DNA of 64,000 nucleotides from Flavobacterium sp. N2038 (GTDB lineage Bacteria; Bacteroidota; Bacteroidia; Flavobacteriales; Flavobacteriaceae), in contig NZ_CP110001.1 in the NCBI RefSeq assembly GCF_025947185.1, positions 1,674,001 to 1,738,000 on the forward strand. The letters run 5' to 3'. The notes under the pieces are model-generated. The model was not told the origin of the DNA and did not search any database. It was given only the letters and a program-made list of their open reading frames with translations. Below are positions 32,515-40,913 of the stretch, piece after piece (the stretch's first letter is position 1; each line of letters begins with the position of its first letter). The position numbers and the translations under genes are program-made.

Positions 32515-34764
32515 TTAAAATGCAACAGGTGTACTTTTTTGCATTAATTCGTTCATTCGTTTTTTATCACCTACAACCCAGATAATATCATTTTTTTCTA
32601 AAATGATATTAGATTCAGGATTCAGGATTCGATTACCGTTTCTTTCAATTCCTACAACAAGCCCGCCGGTTCTGCCTCTAAACTGACCGATACTTTTTTG
32701 AATAAAATCTTCTTTAGAAATCTCCAATTGACGAAGTACGATATCCGATTCTTCACTATTGTTTGGAGCTTCAATTTCGTTCTTTAAGTAAGTAGTAAAC
32801 TGTGCAATCTGCTCATCAGTACCAATAACGCATATTTCGTCACCAGGAAACAAGCGTTCATTTTTAGTTGGAATTGGAATTGTAACTTCTCCACGTCGAA
32901 TAAAAGCAATATTTATTCCCATATTTTCTCTAATTCGCAATTCCTCAAGCGTTTTACCCGCAAGGTTTGATTCTTTTCCAATATCAAAAATAGACATGTG
33001 ACCGTCCCAGGGCATTAAATTGGCATAACGTCTATCTATTTTTTTGTTTTCGCGATCGTTTAAGTTCTTTAAAAAGTGATTTTCAATTTTGTGATATTGT
33101 TCGTTTAACTTTTTAGGAAAAATTTGATAGGCTCCAATTGCAATAATCAGCGCAATAAAAGCCACCAAAGGCGAAAAGAAAATATTCAGTAAGAATCCAA
33201 TAAAAAACAAACCAAGGCTCATTCTTATTAGAATCAACATTAGAAGTGCGCCACGATATTTACGCTCTTCCCATAAAGAATCGACTTCCTCTACTTTTAC
33301 ACGACGTAGTGATAAGGCCCATAAAAAAGGAGCGATTACTACTAAAGTTATTAATGCTGCTAATGTATTTCCGAATCTTGTATCTGCGACTAATGGGGCA
33401 ACAAATCGCGATGATAGTAAAATGATTGCCGTAATGATTATAGTATGAAGTATAATTTGTGTTATTGAAGCCCTCAAGACAATTTGCCAGGTACTGACCG
33501 ATTTTATGGCTTGGGCATTCACACTATATCGGTTAATGTTTTTAACCCATCTTTTTGGCATTTTTGATTCTAAAAACAAAGCAAAAGATTCCGAATACTT
33601 AATTAAGAATGGAGTTGTAAATGTTGTAATTGCCGAAACTGCTACAATTATAGGATATAAGAAATCGCTGGTAACTTTAAGCGTCATTCCGAGTGTGGCA
33701 ATAATAAAAGAGAACTCCCCAATTTGTGCCAGACTCATTCCGGTTTGGACTGATTGTTTCAATGGCTGACCAGATAATAAAGCTCCAAATGCGGAACTAA
33801 ACGCTTTTCCGAAAATAGTCACCAAAGTGATAATCAAAACCGGAAGAGCGAAATCTACCAATGTTACGGGATTAATTAACATTCCCACTGATACAAAGAA
33901 AACGGCACCAAATAAGTCTTTTACGGGCTGTATTAAATGTTCTATTTTTTCAGCCTGTGTAGTTTCGGCGATTATTGAACCCATTATAAAGGCTCCTAAT
34001 GCTGGCGAGAACCCAACATTTGCCGCAAACATTACCATCATTAGACATAATGCAAGCGAAATAATGAGCAGCATTTCATCACTTAATAAATGTTTTGCCT
34101 TTTTTAAAAATGTTGGAATAATGAAGATACCTCCCAGAAACCAAATGATTAAAAAGAAAACCAGTTTTAAAACAGATTGCAGTAATGCAGCGCCGGAAAC
34201 CTGATCGCTAACCGCAATTGTCGATAATAACACAAGCATTAAAATGGCGACAATATCTTCGACGATAAGAGCTCCAAATACAATCCCGACGAACTTTTTT
34301 CCTTTAACTCCCAATTCATCAAATGCTCTGATAATAATAGTTGTTGAGGAAATTGACAGCGTTGCACCAAGAAAAATACTGTCCATTTTTCCCCAGCCCA
34401 TCCATTGACCGACCATATAGCCTATTAAGGTCATAAACATAATCTGGGTTATCGCGGTTACAGAGGATGTTCCGCCTACTTTCATTAGTTTCTTAAAACT
34501 AAATTCGAGCCCCAGACTAAAAAGCAAAAAGATAACTCCAATTTCAGCCCAGACTTCTACGCTTTTCATATCCGTAATTGATGGAAAAAAGTCAAAGTGA
34601 TTTCCAGCCAGAAAGCCTGCAATAAGATACCCTAAAACCAAGGGCTGTTTCATTTTTTTAAAAATAAGTACAGCAATTCCGGCGGTCATCAGGATTAATC
34701 CCAAGTCGCTGATTAAGGGTTGTAAATGGTGTGTAGTTTCGGCAGCGGCGCTTAAGGCAATCAT
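32515..34764 (-). CDS. CPA2 family cation:proton antiporter with two TrkA-C domains
   Basis: 749 residues. The membrane part (about 15-400) is a Na+/H+ exchanger fold (P-L-V-L-G-Y-L-I-A-G-F-L-A-G, then A-E-I-G-V-I-F-L-L-F-S-L-G-L-E-F). An extra four-helix hydrophobic block lies at about 440-560. Two TrkA-C/RCK_C domains close the protein (about 595-660 and 675-745; E-R-L-F-P-G-D-E-I-C-V-I-G and I-I-L-E-K-N-D-I-I-W-V-V-G). It is probably a K+ or Na+/H+ antiporter gated by a nucleotide ligand. No TrkA-N domain is evident. Confidence 0.9.
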   Translation of the reverse strand: MIALSAAAETTHHLQPLISDLGLILMTAGIAVLIFKKMKQPLVLGYLIAGFLAGNHFDFFPSITDMKSVEVWAEIGVIFLLFSLGLEFSFKKLMKVGGTSSVTAITQIMFMTLIGYMVGQWMGWGKMDSIFLGATLSISSTTIIIRAFDELGVKGKKFVGIVFGALIVEDIVAILMLVLLSTIAVSDQVSGAALLQSVLKLVFFLIIWFLGGIFIIPTFLKKAKHLLSDEMLLIISLALCLMMVMFAANVGFSPALGAFIMGSIIAETTQAEKIEHLIQPVKDLFGAVFFVSVGMLINPVTLVDFALPVLIITLVTIFGKAFSSAFGALLSGQPLKQSVQTGMSLAQIGEFSFIIATLGMTLKVTSDFLYPIIVAVSAITTFTTPFLIKYSESFALFLESKMPKRWVKNINRYSVNAQAIKSVSTWQIVLRASITQIILHTIIITAIILLSSRFVAPLVADTRFGNTLAALITLVVIAPFLWALSLRRVKVEEVDSLWEERKYRGALLMLILIRMSLGLFFIGFLLNIFFSPLVAFIALIIAIGAYQIFPKKLNEQYHKIENHFLKNLNDRENKKIDRRYANLMPWDGHMSIFDIGKESNLAGKTLEELRIRENMGINIAFIRRGEVTIPIPTKNERLFPGDEICVIGTDEQIAQFTTYLKNEIEAPNNSEESDIVLRQLEISKEDFIQKSIGQFRGRTGGLVVGIERNGNRILNPESNIILEKNDIIWVVGDKKRMNELMQKSTPVAF

Positions 34765-34841
34765 AGAGTGGTATCGTTTTCAGGAGCAAAACCCAGCTTT
34801 CAATTCCAAATGAAATCCACTAAACTGCTCCGCGTTAAATA

Positions 34842-34874
34842 AAAAAAGCTATCTCGATAAAGATAGCTTTTTTT
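34842..34874. terminator. Bidirectional terminator after purB
   Basis: The stem AAAAAAGCTATCT / AGATAGCTTTTTTT with loop CGATAA, downstream of the minus-strand purB. Confidence 0.87.
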
Positions 34875-34896
34875 GGGAAAATATTTTAGGTTTTTT

Positions 34897-36243
34897 TTAA
34901 ATACCTGTGTAATTGCTAGGTGTTATTTGCATTAATTCGGCTCTTACAGCATCAGAAACTTCCAAAGTTGCAATGAAATTATGAATTGCATTTTTGTCAA
35001 TAGCTTCATTTGTTCTGGTTAAACCTTTAAGCGCTTCATATGGATTTGGATAAGCTTCGCGACGTAAAATAGTCTGAATAGCTTCTGCTACTACTGCCCA
35101 GTTTTTTTCTAAATCTTCAGCAAATTTGCTTTCATTTAAAAGTAATTTGTTTAAACCTTTCAAGGTAGCTTCAAAAGCAATAATTGTATGTCCAACCGGA
35201 ACTCCAATATTTCTTAAAACTGTACTGTCTGTTAAATCACGCTGTAATCTTGAAATAGGAAGTTTTGCAGATAAATGTTCGAAAATAGCATTTGCAATTC
35301 CTAGATTTCCTTCAGAATTTTCAAAATCAATTGGGTTTACTTTGTGTGGCATTGCAGAAGAACCAATTTCTCCGGCTTTGATTTTTTGTTTAAAATAATC
35401 CATTGAAACATAGGTCCAGATATCACGATCTAAATCGATAATGATATTGTTGATTCTTTTTAAACCATCAAAAAATGCGGCAAAATGATCGTAATGCTCA
35501 ATTTGTGTTGTTGGGAATGAATGTTGTAGACCTAAATCAGTTTCAACAAATTTAGTTCCAAACTGTTTCCAGTCAATTTGTGGGTAAGCTACGTGATGCG
35601 CATTAAAGTTTCCGGTTGCACCACCAAATTTGGCAGCAAAAGGAACATTAAATAACAAACGCATTTGTTCTTCAAGACGTTCTACAAATACCAGAATCTC
35701 TTTTCCTAAACGAGTAGGAGAAGCTGGTTGGCCATGTGTACGTGCCAGCATTGGAATGTTTGCCCATTCAACACTTAATTCTTTTAATTTTGAGATTAAA
35801 GTAATCAGTGATGGCATATAAACCTGCTCAAAAGCATCTTTTGTAGATAGCGGAATAGCAGTGTTGTTAATATCCTGAGATGTTAATCCGAAGTGAATGA
35901 ACTCTTTGTGTTGAGATAAACCTAATTTTTCGAAAGCATCTTTTATAAAGTATTCTACCGCTTTTACATCGTGGTTGGTTACTTTTTCTGTTTCTTTAAT
36001 CCAAAGAGCATCTTCAGTCGAAAAGTTTTTGTAGATGTTTCTTAGGCTTTCAAATAAACTTGAATCGATACCTTTTAATTGAGGTAATGGAATTTCGCAT
36101 AACGCGATAAAGTATTCCACTTCAACCAATACACGGTATTTTATTAAAGCTTCTTCAGAAAAGAAAGGCGCTAAATTTTGGGTTTTATTTCTATATCTTC
36201 CGTCAATTGGTGATATAGCATTCAATTCGTTTAGAGTAGTCAT
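34897..36243 (-). CDS. purB: Adenylosuccinate lyase
   Basis: 448 residues from the ATG at 36243. The fumarase/aspartase superfamily signature S-S-A-M-P-H-K-V-N-P-I-D-F-E-N-S-E-G-N is complete. The N terminus L-N-A-I-S-P-I-D-G-R-Y, the T-S-Q-D-I-N-N-T-A motif and the H-G-Q-P-A-S-P-T segment are characteristic of PurB. It cleaves SAICAR and adenylosuccinate in purine synthesis. A TTG at 36270 is inside the -7 box and is not the start. Confidence 0.96.
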   Translation of the reverse strand: MTTLNELNAISPIDGRYRNKTQNLAPFFSEEALIKYRVLVEVEYFIALCEIPLPQLKGIDSSLFESLRNIYKNFSTEDALWIKETEKVTNHDVKAVEYFIKDAFEKLGLSQHKEFIHFGLTSQDINNTAIPLSTKDAFEQVYMPSLITLISKLKELSVEWANIPMLARTHGQPASPTRLGKEILVFVERLEEQMRLLFNVPFAAKFGGATGNFNAHHVAYPQIDWKQFGTKFVETDLGLQHSFPTTQIEHYDHFAAFFDGLKRINNIIIDLDRDIWTYVSMDYFKQKIKAGEIGSSAMPHKVNPIDFENSEGNLGIANAIFEHLSAKLPISRLQRDLTDSTVLRNIGVPVGHTIIAFEATLKGLNKLLLNESKFAEDLEKNWAVVAEAIQTILRREAYPNPYEALKGLTRTNEAIDKNAIHNFIATLEVSDAVRAELMQITPSNYTGI

Positions 36244-36267
36244 TGTTATGTTGTTTTTCGAAAGGTG

Positions 36268-36275
36268 CAAATATA
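36268..36275 (-). promoter_or_regulatory. Promoter -7 box of purB
   Basis: Minus strand TATATTTG, exact consensus, 24 nt before the ATG at 36243. Confidence 0.65.
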
Positions 36276-36332
36276 AGTGATTGTTAAAACTTCTGAAAGT
36301 TACTGAAGCTTTATTATGGCCAAACTTGCAAT

Positions 36333-37025
36333 TTAAATAATGGTTTTGAATATTTTATCCCAAATGGTGAAGTAAAAACCAAAATTCTGAGATTCGTTTT
36401 TATGATGGTCATTATGGAATTTAGTAGTCGAAATCCATTTTGTAAAATAGTTTTTGTACCAAAAAGCAGGAAATACATCGGTCTTTAAATGACCAAATAT
36501 TCCGTATGATAAATTTAAAATAAGATAGATGATAATACTTAAAAAATTAAACTCTAAAATGGTAATTAAAAATAACCATATAAAACCAAAGCCTAAGGTT
36601 TCTACAGGATGTAATACATACAGACTATAAACATTGGTTTCGATGTGTGTATGATGAAGTTTATGAATGGGGTACATCCATTTTAAATGATGAACCAAAT
36701 AATGAAAAATGAACATTAGAAGATCCATTAAGAGTATCAATATCAGGGTGTCAAGAAACATAGCATACCATGATCCTGAGAAATCTACTTTCATTATTCC
36801 GTAACGATACAATTCAAAGCCGGTAATAGTGATGAATGTATTGCATAATAGGGTAGAAAGAACCCATTTTTGATCTGTTTTCTTTAATACGGTATTTTCA
36901 GGCTCAATTATTTTTCCAATTAAAACAGAAATATAGATCAAAATTAAGTTTTCGATCAAAAAGAAAATAGCGAGTAAAGGCAGATTAAACTGGGATAATT
37001 GCTGTAACCAATTTTCAAAAATCAT
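36333..37025 (-). CDS. Sterol desaturase/fatty acid hydroxylase family protein
   Basis: 230 residues with four membrane segments. The di-iron histidine clusters are all visible: F-H-Y-L-V-H-H, H-K-L-H-H-T-H and F-H-N-D-H-H. The family hydroxylates or desaturates lipids such as fatty acids, carotenoids or sterols at the inner membrane. It overlaps the sirtuin stop by 4 nt (37022-37025), so the two are translationally coupled, with the sirtuin first. The lipid substrate is not predictable. Confidence 0.9.
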   Translation of the reverse strand: MIFENWLQQLSQFNLPLLAIFFLIENLILIYISVLIGKIIEPENTVLKKTDQKWVLSTLLCNTFITITGFELYRYGIMKVDFSGSWYAMFLDTLILILLMDLLMFIFHYLVHHLKWMYPIHKLHHTHIETNVYSLYVLHPVETLGFGFIWLFLITILEFNFLSIIIYLILNLSYGIFGHLKTDVFPAFWYKNYFTKWISTTKFHNDHHKNESQNFGFYFTIWDKIFKTII

Positions 37026-37723
37026 AGCGCATTTTCTAAAACCAGGAGACGTTCTCTTAAATCGGCAACACCTTCTGAAGCAAATTTTGCGATTGTTTCT
37101 ACTTTATTACTAATATTTGGTATTGCAATTGGTTTTGGGTCAATATAAAAAACAGGTGTAATACTATAAGTATACGAAATTAATCCTGCGGCTGGATAAA
37201 CTTGCAATGAAGTACCAATTACAGCAAAGTAATCTGCTTCTTCAACAATAGAAATGGCCTCTTCGAGCGCAGGAACGTCTTCACCAAACCAAACAATATG
37301 TGGTCGCAATTGATGTCCGTTTTCATCCAGATCACCGGTAAATAAATCATCTGTCCAGTCTAAAATCAGGTCGCGATTTTTGGTGCTTCTTACTTTTAAT
37401 AATTCTCCATGTAAATGCAAAACATTTGAACTTCCGGCTCTTTCGTGCAAATCGTCAACATTTTGAGTTATAATATACACGTCGAAATCTTTTTCTAATT
37501 CAGCCAGAATAAGATGTCCTAAATTGGGTTTAACCTCTTTTAGTTGTTGGCGTCTTTTATTGTAAAAATCAAGAACCAATTCCTGATTTTTATGCCAGCC
37601 TTCGGGAGTTGCTACTTCCATAACATCATGTCCTTCCCATAAACCATCACTGTCACGAAAAGTTTTTATTCCGCTTTCAGCACTTATTCCGGCTCCGGTC
37701 AAAACAACAAGCTTCTTTTTCAT
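37022..37723 (-). CDS. Sir2 family NAD-dependent deacylase lacking zinc cysteines
   Basis: 233 residues. The motifs are T-G-A-G-I-S-A-E-S-G (9-18), F-R-D-S-D-G-L-W, T-Q-N-V-D-D-L-H, and the catalytic H105 in L-H-L-H-G-E. Y54 and R57 match the Y-x-x-R pair of SIRT5/CobB-type desuccinylases. The region that normally carries the four-cysteine zinc ribbon (about 111-140) keeps its length and the R-P-H-I-V-W-F-G-E end, but has no cysteine; the whole protein has none. It may fold without zinc. It is the first gene of a two-gene unit with the hydroxylase. Confidence 0.92.
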   Translation of the reverse strand: MKKKLVVLTGAGISAESGIKTFRDSDGLWEGHDVMEVATPEGWHKNQELVLDFYNKRRQQLKEVKPNLGHLILAELEKDFDVYIITQNVDDLHERAGSSNVLHLHGELLKVRSTKNRDLILDWTDDLFTGDLDENGHQLRPHIVWFGEDVPALEEAISIVEEADYFAVIGTSLQVYPAAGLISYTYSITPVFYIDPKPIAIPNISNKVETIAKFASEGVADLRERLLVLENAL

Positions 37724-37845
37724 ATTCTATTTTAATTAAAAGATAAAAATAGTGATTTTAAAACCTGTTTTAATTAAAATCTGAGATTGATTGCACGAAA
37801 AAATAAAGCGTATTTCTACGTATTGTCCGGACTTGGGGAATTATT

Positions 37846-37853
37846 TAGTTTTA
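37846..37853 (+). promoter_or_regulatory. Candidate promoter of the sulfation cassette
   Basis: TAGTTTTA (seven of eight to consensus) with TTG at 37823-37825 about 20 nt upstream, 29 nt before the ATG at 37883. Confidence 0.4.
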
Positions 37854-37882
37854 ATGTGGCATAAAATGAAAAGAAATTTGAA

Positions 37883-38413
37883 ATGATTTTAATACAGTTT
37901 ACAGGATTATCAGGTTCGGGAAAAACTACATTGGCAGAGCATGTTAGTGAGATGTTAGTGGAAAATGGTTATCAGGTAAAAATTGTCGACGGCGATGTTT
38001 ATCGACAAACTGTTTGTAAAGATTTAGGTTTCTCAAAAGATGACCGTTGTGAAAATGTAAGACGTCTTTTTAATATAAGTCAGGATTTTGTTCAGTCTAA
38101 AATTATCGTTTTAATGTCGGTTATAAACCCATACGAAGAGGTAAGAAAGGAAATTGGTCAGTATAAATTTGTTCGGACTGTATTTGTTGATTGTTCAATC
38201 GATAATCTGATAAAAAGAGATCCAAAAGGATTGTATAAGAAAGCCTTATTACCAGATGATGACATTAATAAAATTAAAAATTTTACCGGAATAAGTGCTG
38301 TTTATGAAACTCCTTCGAAAGTTGATTTAGTATTAAAAACAGACTTTGAAGAGGTATCGGTTTCAACACAAAAGTTGTATCATTTTATCGTTACCAATTT
38401 ATCCGATTTATAA
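37883..38413 (+). CDS. cysC: Adenylyl-sulfate (APS) kinase
   Basis: 176 residues. The P-loop is G8-L-S-G-S-G-K14-T. V-D-G-D-V-Y-R-Q-T-V-C-K-D-L-G-F-S-K-D-D-R matches the APS-binding motif of CysC. The segment R-D-P-K-G-L-Y-K-K-A, then I-K-N-F-T-G-I-S-A-V-Y-E-T-P is the family's lid and C-terminal signature. It phosphorylates APS to PAPS, the donor for sulfotransferases. No ATP sulfurylase (cysDN) or PAPS reductase genes lie beside it. The adjacent sulfotransferase gene indicates that PAPS is made for sulfation rather than for cysteine synthesis. Confidence 0.93.
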   Translation: MILIQFTGLSGSGKTTLAEHVSEMLVENGYQVKIVDGDVYRQTVCKDLGFSKDDRCENVRRLFNISQDFVQSKIIVLMSVINPYEEVRKEIGQYKFVRTVFVDCSIDNLIKRDPKGLYKKALLPDDDINKIKNFTGISAVYETPSKVDLVLKTDFEEVSVSTQKLYHFIVTNLSDL

Positions 38414-38434
38414 ATAAAGCTAACCTTTAAACAT

Positions 38435-39118
38435 ATGAATCCTTCTTCCTGCCAGCTTCCGATTTCATTTTCAATAGAAAAGTTGCAAAAAGATCTTGCA
38501 ATCTGCGAGACTAATTTATGGACACCTCATTTTAATACGTATCGATACGAAGGGGACTGGACAAGTGTTTCCTTAAGATCGCAATCAGGAGAAGTTAATG
38601 ATATTTTGTCTTTTCCAAATGCAACCTATAAGAATACTAATTTATTGGAGAGCTGTACCTATTTTAAAGAAATCATGGACTGGTTTCAATGTGAAAAAGA
38701 GGCAGTGCGTCTATTAAAACTGGGCCCTGAAAGTAAAATCAAGGAACATGTTGATAACGACACTTCTTATGAAGATGGATTTTTCAGAATTCATGTACCA
38801 ATAATTACAAATGATGAAGTATTTTTTTATGTCGATAAAAAGTTGGTTCCTATGAAAATGGGAGAATGTTGGTACGCTAATTTCCAGCTTCTGCATAGTG
38901 TTGAAAATAAGAGCCGGGAAGCTCGCATTCATCTTACTTTAGATTGTATACGCAATGAGTGGTCAGATGAATTGTTTTCGAAAATGGGTTTTAATATCAA
39001 TTCTTCTTCAAAACCAAATCTGTTTTCTGATGAAGTGAAACAGCAAATTATTGCAGAACTTTCCAGAAATCCTTCAGAAATTAATGCTAAACTAATTGCA
39101 GATCTGCAGTCAAATTGA
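38435..39118 (+). CDS. Aspartyl/asparaginyl beta-hydroxylase-type 2-oxoglutarate oxygenase
   Basis: 227 residues. The core (about 90-175) follows PF05118. Proposed iron ligands are H105 (K-E-H-V-D-N-D) and H154 (L-L-H-S-V-E-N). Proposed 2-oxoglutarate contacts are R118 and H120 (F-R-I-H-V-P-I) and R164 (A-R-I-H-L-T-L-D), the same order as in human AspH. The family hydroxylates aspartyl or asparaginyl residues, free proline, or lipid-linked amino acids. It starts 21 nt after cysC and lies 11 nt before the sulfotransferase ATG. A hydroxyl group that the next enzyme sulfates is a reasonable inference. Confidence 0.85.
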   Translation: MNPSSCQLPISFSIEKLQKDLAICETNLWTPHFNTYRYEGDWTSVSLRSQSGEVNDILSFPNATYKNTNLLESCTYFKEIMDWFQCEKEAVRLLKLGPESKIKEHVDNDTSYEDGFFRIHVPIITNDEVFFYVDKKLVPMKMGECWYANFQLLHSVENKSREARIHLTLDCIRNEWSDELFSKMGFNINSSSKPNLFSDEVKQQIIAELSRNPSEINAKLIADLQSN

Positions 39119-39129
39119 AATTAATAAAT

Positions 39130-40098
39130 ATGGAAAATATAGCGCATTCACTTTTAAACTGGATTCCAATTAAATTAATTGAAAAGGATAATGAAATTTA
39201 TTTTGAATGGATTTATCTGGGAGATTTAAATTATAATGAGCCTTTTTTTGACGAAACGATTGCTAAATGCAGAAAGCTGCCTTACAATTCTAATTGGTTT
39301 AAAACAGTAAGCACTTTAGAAAATCTTATTGATTGGTCTAAAGAATTGGTTGCTGTCGAAGTAAAATCATTGGTTTTTCATGTGTCCAGATGCGGGTCTA
39401 CCATGTTGAGTCAGTCTCTGGCGACTTCAGCTGAAAATATTGTGATTTCTGAAGCTCCCATTATCGATCAGATTCTAAGAAGTTATTCTTTTGATTTAGA
39501 AAAAAAGACCATTTTGTTAAAATCGGTAATTGCTTTGTTAGGACAAAAAAGATTCCCGGAACAAAAGAATTTAATTGTAAAACTCGATGCCTGGCATATA
39601 TTTAATGCCCCTTATTTACGATCAGTTTTTCCTGAAACTCCTTTTGCTTTGCTTTATAGAAATCCGGCAGAAGTTTTAAGGTCACACCAAAAAATGACAG
39701 GAATGCATATGGTGCCTAATTTATTAGAGCCTGGTATTTTTGGCATAACTTCAAAAGAAATTAGTGAAATAAGTTTTCATCAATATGGAGCATTGGTGTT
39801 GGAGAAATACTATCAGGGATTCTTAGATTTTAATGCTTTAGATAAAAATGTGATAATACTCAACTATAATGAGGGAATGAGAGATGTGGTGGAAAGATTT
39901 ATATCTTTTATCAATGTTGAGTATTCAAATAATGAACTCAATCAAATTTATGATCGTTTAAAAAAGCATTCAAAAAATGAAGCGAATATTTTTAACGGAG
40001 ATTCCTATAAAGATGATGTTTTATTGGCAGATCTTAGTAAAGCTTTTTTATTGCACGAGAAATTGAACAATTGTTTTGTTGAAGATTTAGCCCGTTGA
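39130..40098 (+). CDS. PAPS-dependent sulfotransferase family protein
   Basis: 322 residues from the ATG at 39130; a TTG at 39115 overlapping the previous stop is the alternative start. The 5'-phosphosulfate loop is F83-H-V-S-R-C-G-S-T-M-L-S-Q and the 3'-phosphate segment is L-L-Y-R-N-P-A-E-V-L-R-S-H. This is the cytosolic-type sulfotransferase fold, with no signal or membrane segment. It probably uses PAPS from the linked APS kinase. The acceptor is unknown; the linked oxygenase suggests a hydroxylated amino acid, peptide or lipid head group. Confidence 0.85.
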   Translation: MENIAHSLLNWIPIKLIEKDNEIYFEWIYLGDLNYNEPFFDETIAKCRKLPYNSNWFKTVSTLENLIDWSKELVAVEVKSLVFHVSRCGSTMLSQSLATSAENIVISEAPIIDQILRSYSFDLEKKTILLKSVIALLGQKRFPEQKNLIVKLDAWHIFNAPYLRSVFPETPFALLYRNPAEVLRSHQKMTGMHMVPNLLEPGIFGITSKEISEISFHQYGALVLEKYYQGFLDFNALDKNVIILNYNEGMRDVVERFISFINVEYSNNELNQIYDRLKKHSKNEANIFNGDSYKDDVLLADLSKAFLLHEKLNNCFVEDLAR

Positions 40099-40135
40099 AA
40101 ATAGTTGCAAATTTTTTTCTGTTTTATTTATGATG

Positions 40136-40143
40136 TATTTTTG
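40136..40143 (+). promoter_or_regulatory. Promoter -7 box of trmH
   Basis: TATTTTTG, exact consensus, 17 nt before the ATG at 40161. It separates trmH from the sulfation cassette. Confidence 0.6.
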
Positions 40144-40160
40144 CTGCAAACACAAATAAA

Positions 40161-40823
40161 ATGATTGATTTAGATTACCTCGCTTTTCTTGAAAATATAT
40201 TAACTGATAATCGAAAGGAAAGATTTTATACTGTTTTGGCAAACCGTACCAAACATTTTACAGTTGCAGTAGAAGATGTTTTTCAGATGCATAATACAAG
40301 TGCCGTAATGCGCAGCTGTGAGGTTTTTGGAATTCAGGAACTGAATGTAATCGAGCAACGTTACGGAAAACGTATTGATAAAGAAATTGCCATGGGAGCT
40401 CAAAAGTGGGTTGACATCCATCAATATGATTCGATTACCAATTGTGTTTCTACTTTAAAGAATCAAGGCTACCAAATCATTGCTACAACACCACACGAAA
40501 ATGATTGCCTGCTGGAGGATTTTGATATTACTAAACCAAGCGCTTTATTTTTCGGGACTGAACGTGATGGACTCTCTCAGGAAATATTAGAAAAAGCCGA
40601 TGGTTTTCTTAAAATACCAATGGTTGGTTTTACAGAGAGTTTAAATATTTCTGTTTCGGCTGCGATCATCATTCAAAATCTTACGAACAGATTACGTAAT
40701 TCTGATATCAATTGGCAATTGTCTGAGGAAGAAATTTTAGAAAAACGTTTAGCCTGGGCCAGAAATTCTATAAAAGATATCAAACGAATAGAAGCTCGCT
40801 ACTATCAGGAAAATCCAAGATAA
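40161..40823 (+). CDS. trmH: tRNA 2'-O-ribose methyltransferase, TrmH/SpoU family
   Basis: 220 residues. The SPOUT motifs are N-T-S-A-V-M-R-S-C-E-V-F-G (motif 1 with catalytic R), A-L-F-F-G-T-E-R-D-G-L (motif 2) and G-F-T-E-S-L-N-I-S-V-S-A-A-I (motif 3, knot). The length and the C-terminal helical extension fit tRNA Gm18 methyltransferase. It has its own promoter and is followed by an octamer-ladder hairpin. Confidence 0.92.
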   Translation: MIDLDYLAFLENILTDNRKERFYTVLANRTKHFTVAVEDVFQMHNTSAVMRSCEVFGIQELNVIEQRYGKRIDKEIAMGAQKWVDIHQYDSITNCVSTLKNQGYQIIATTPHENDCLLEDFDITKPSALFFGTERDGLSQEILEKADGFLKIPMVGFTESLNISVSAAIIIQNLTNRLRNSDINWQLSEEEILEKRLAWARNSIKDIKRIEARYYQENPR

Positions 40824-40833
40824 GTTTTTAGAG

Positions 40834-40911
40834 GTTCTAAGGTGCTAAGGGACTAAGATTCTGAGGAAAGAAAACTTAGTGTCTTAGAACCTTAGTCCCT
40901 TAGCACCTTTT
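40834..40911. repeat. Octamer-ladder hairpin repeat (copy 4, best ordered)
   Basis: Left units are GTTCTAAG, GTGCTAAG, GGACTAAG and ATTCTGAG. Right units are CTTAGTGT, CTTAGAAC, CTTAGTCC and CTTAGCAC, then CTTTT. Units two and three of the left arm pair perfectly with units four and three of the right arm. It lies between convergent genes and probably terminates both. Confidence 0.92.
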
Positions 40912-40913
40912 AT

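Noticed and set aside
36244..36270. TTG-initiated extension of purB
   Set aside because: The TTG is the end of the -7 box TATATTTG; PurB alignment begins at the ATG at 36243.
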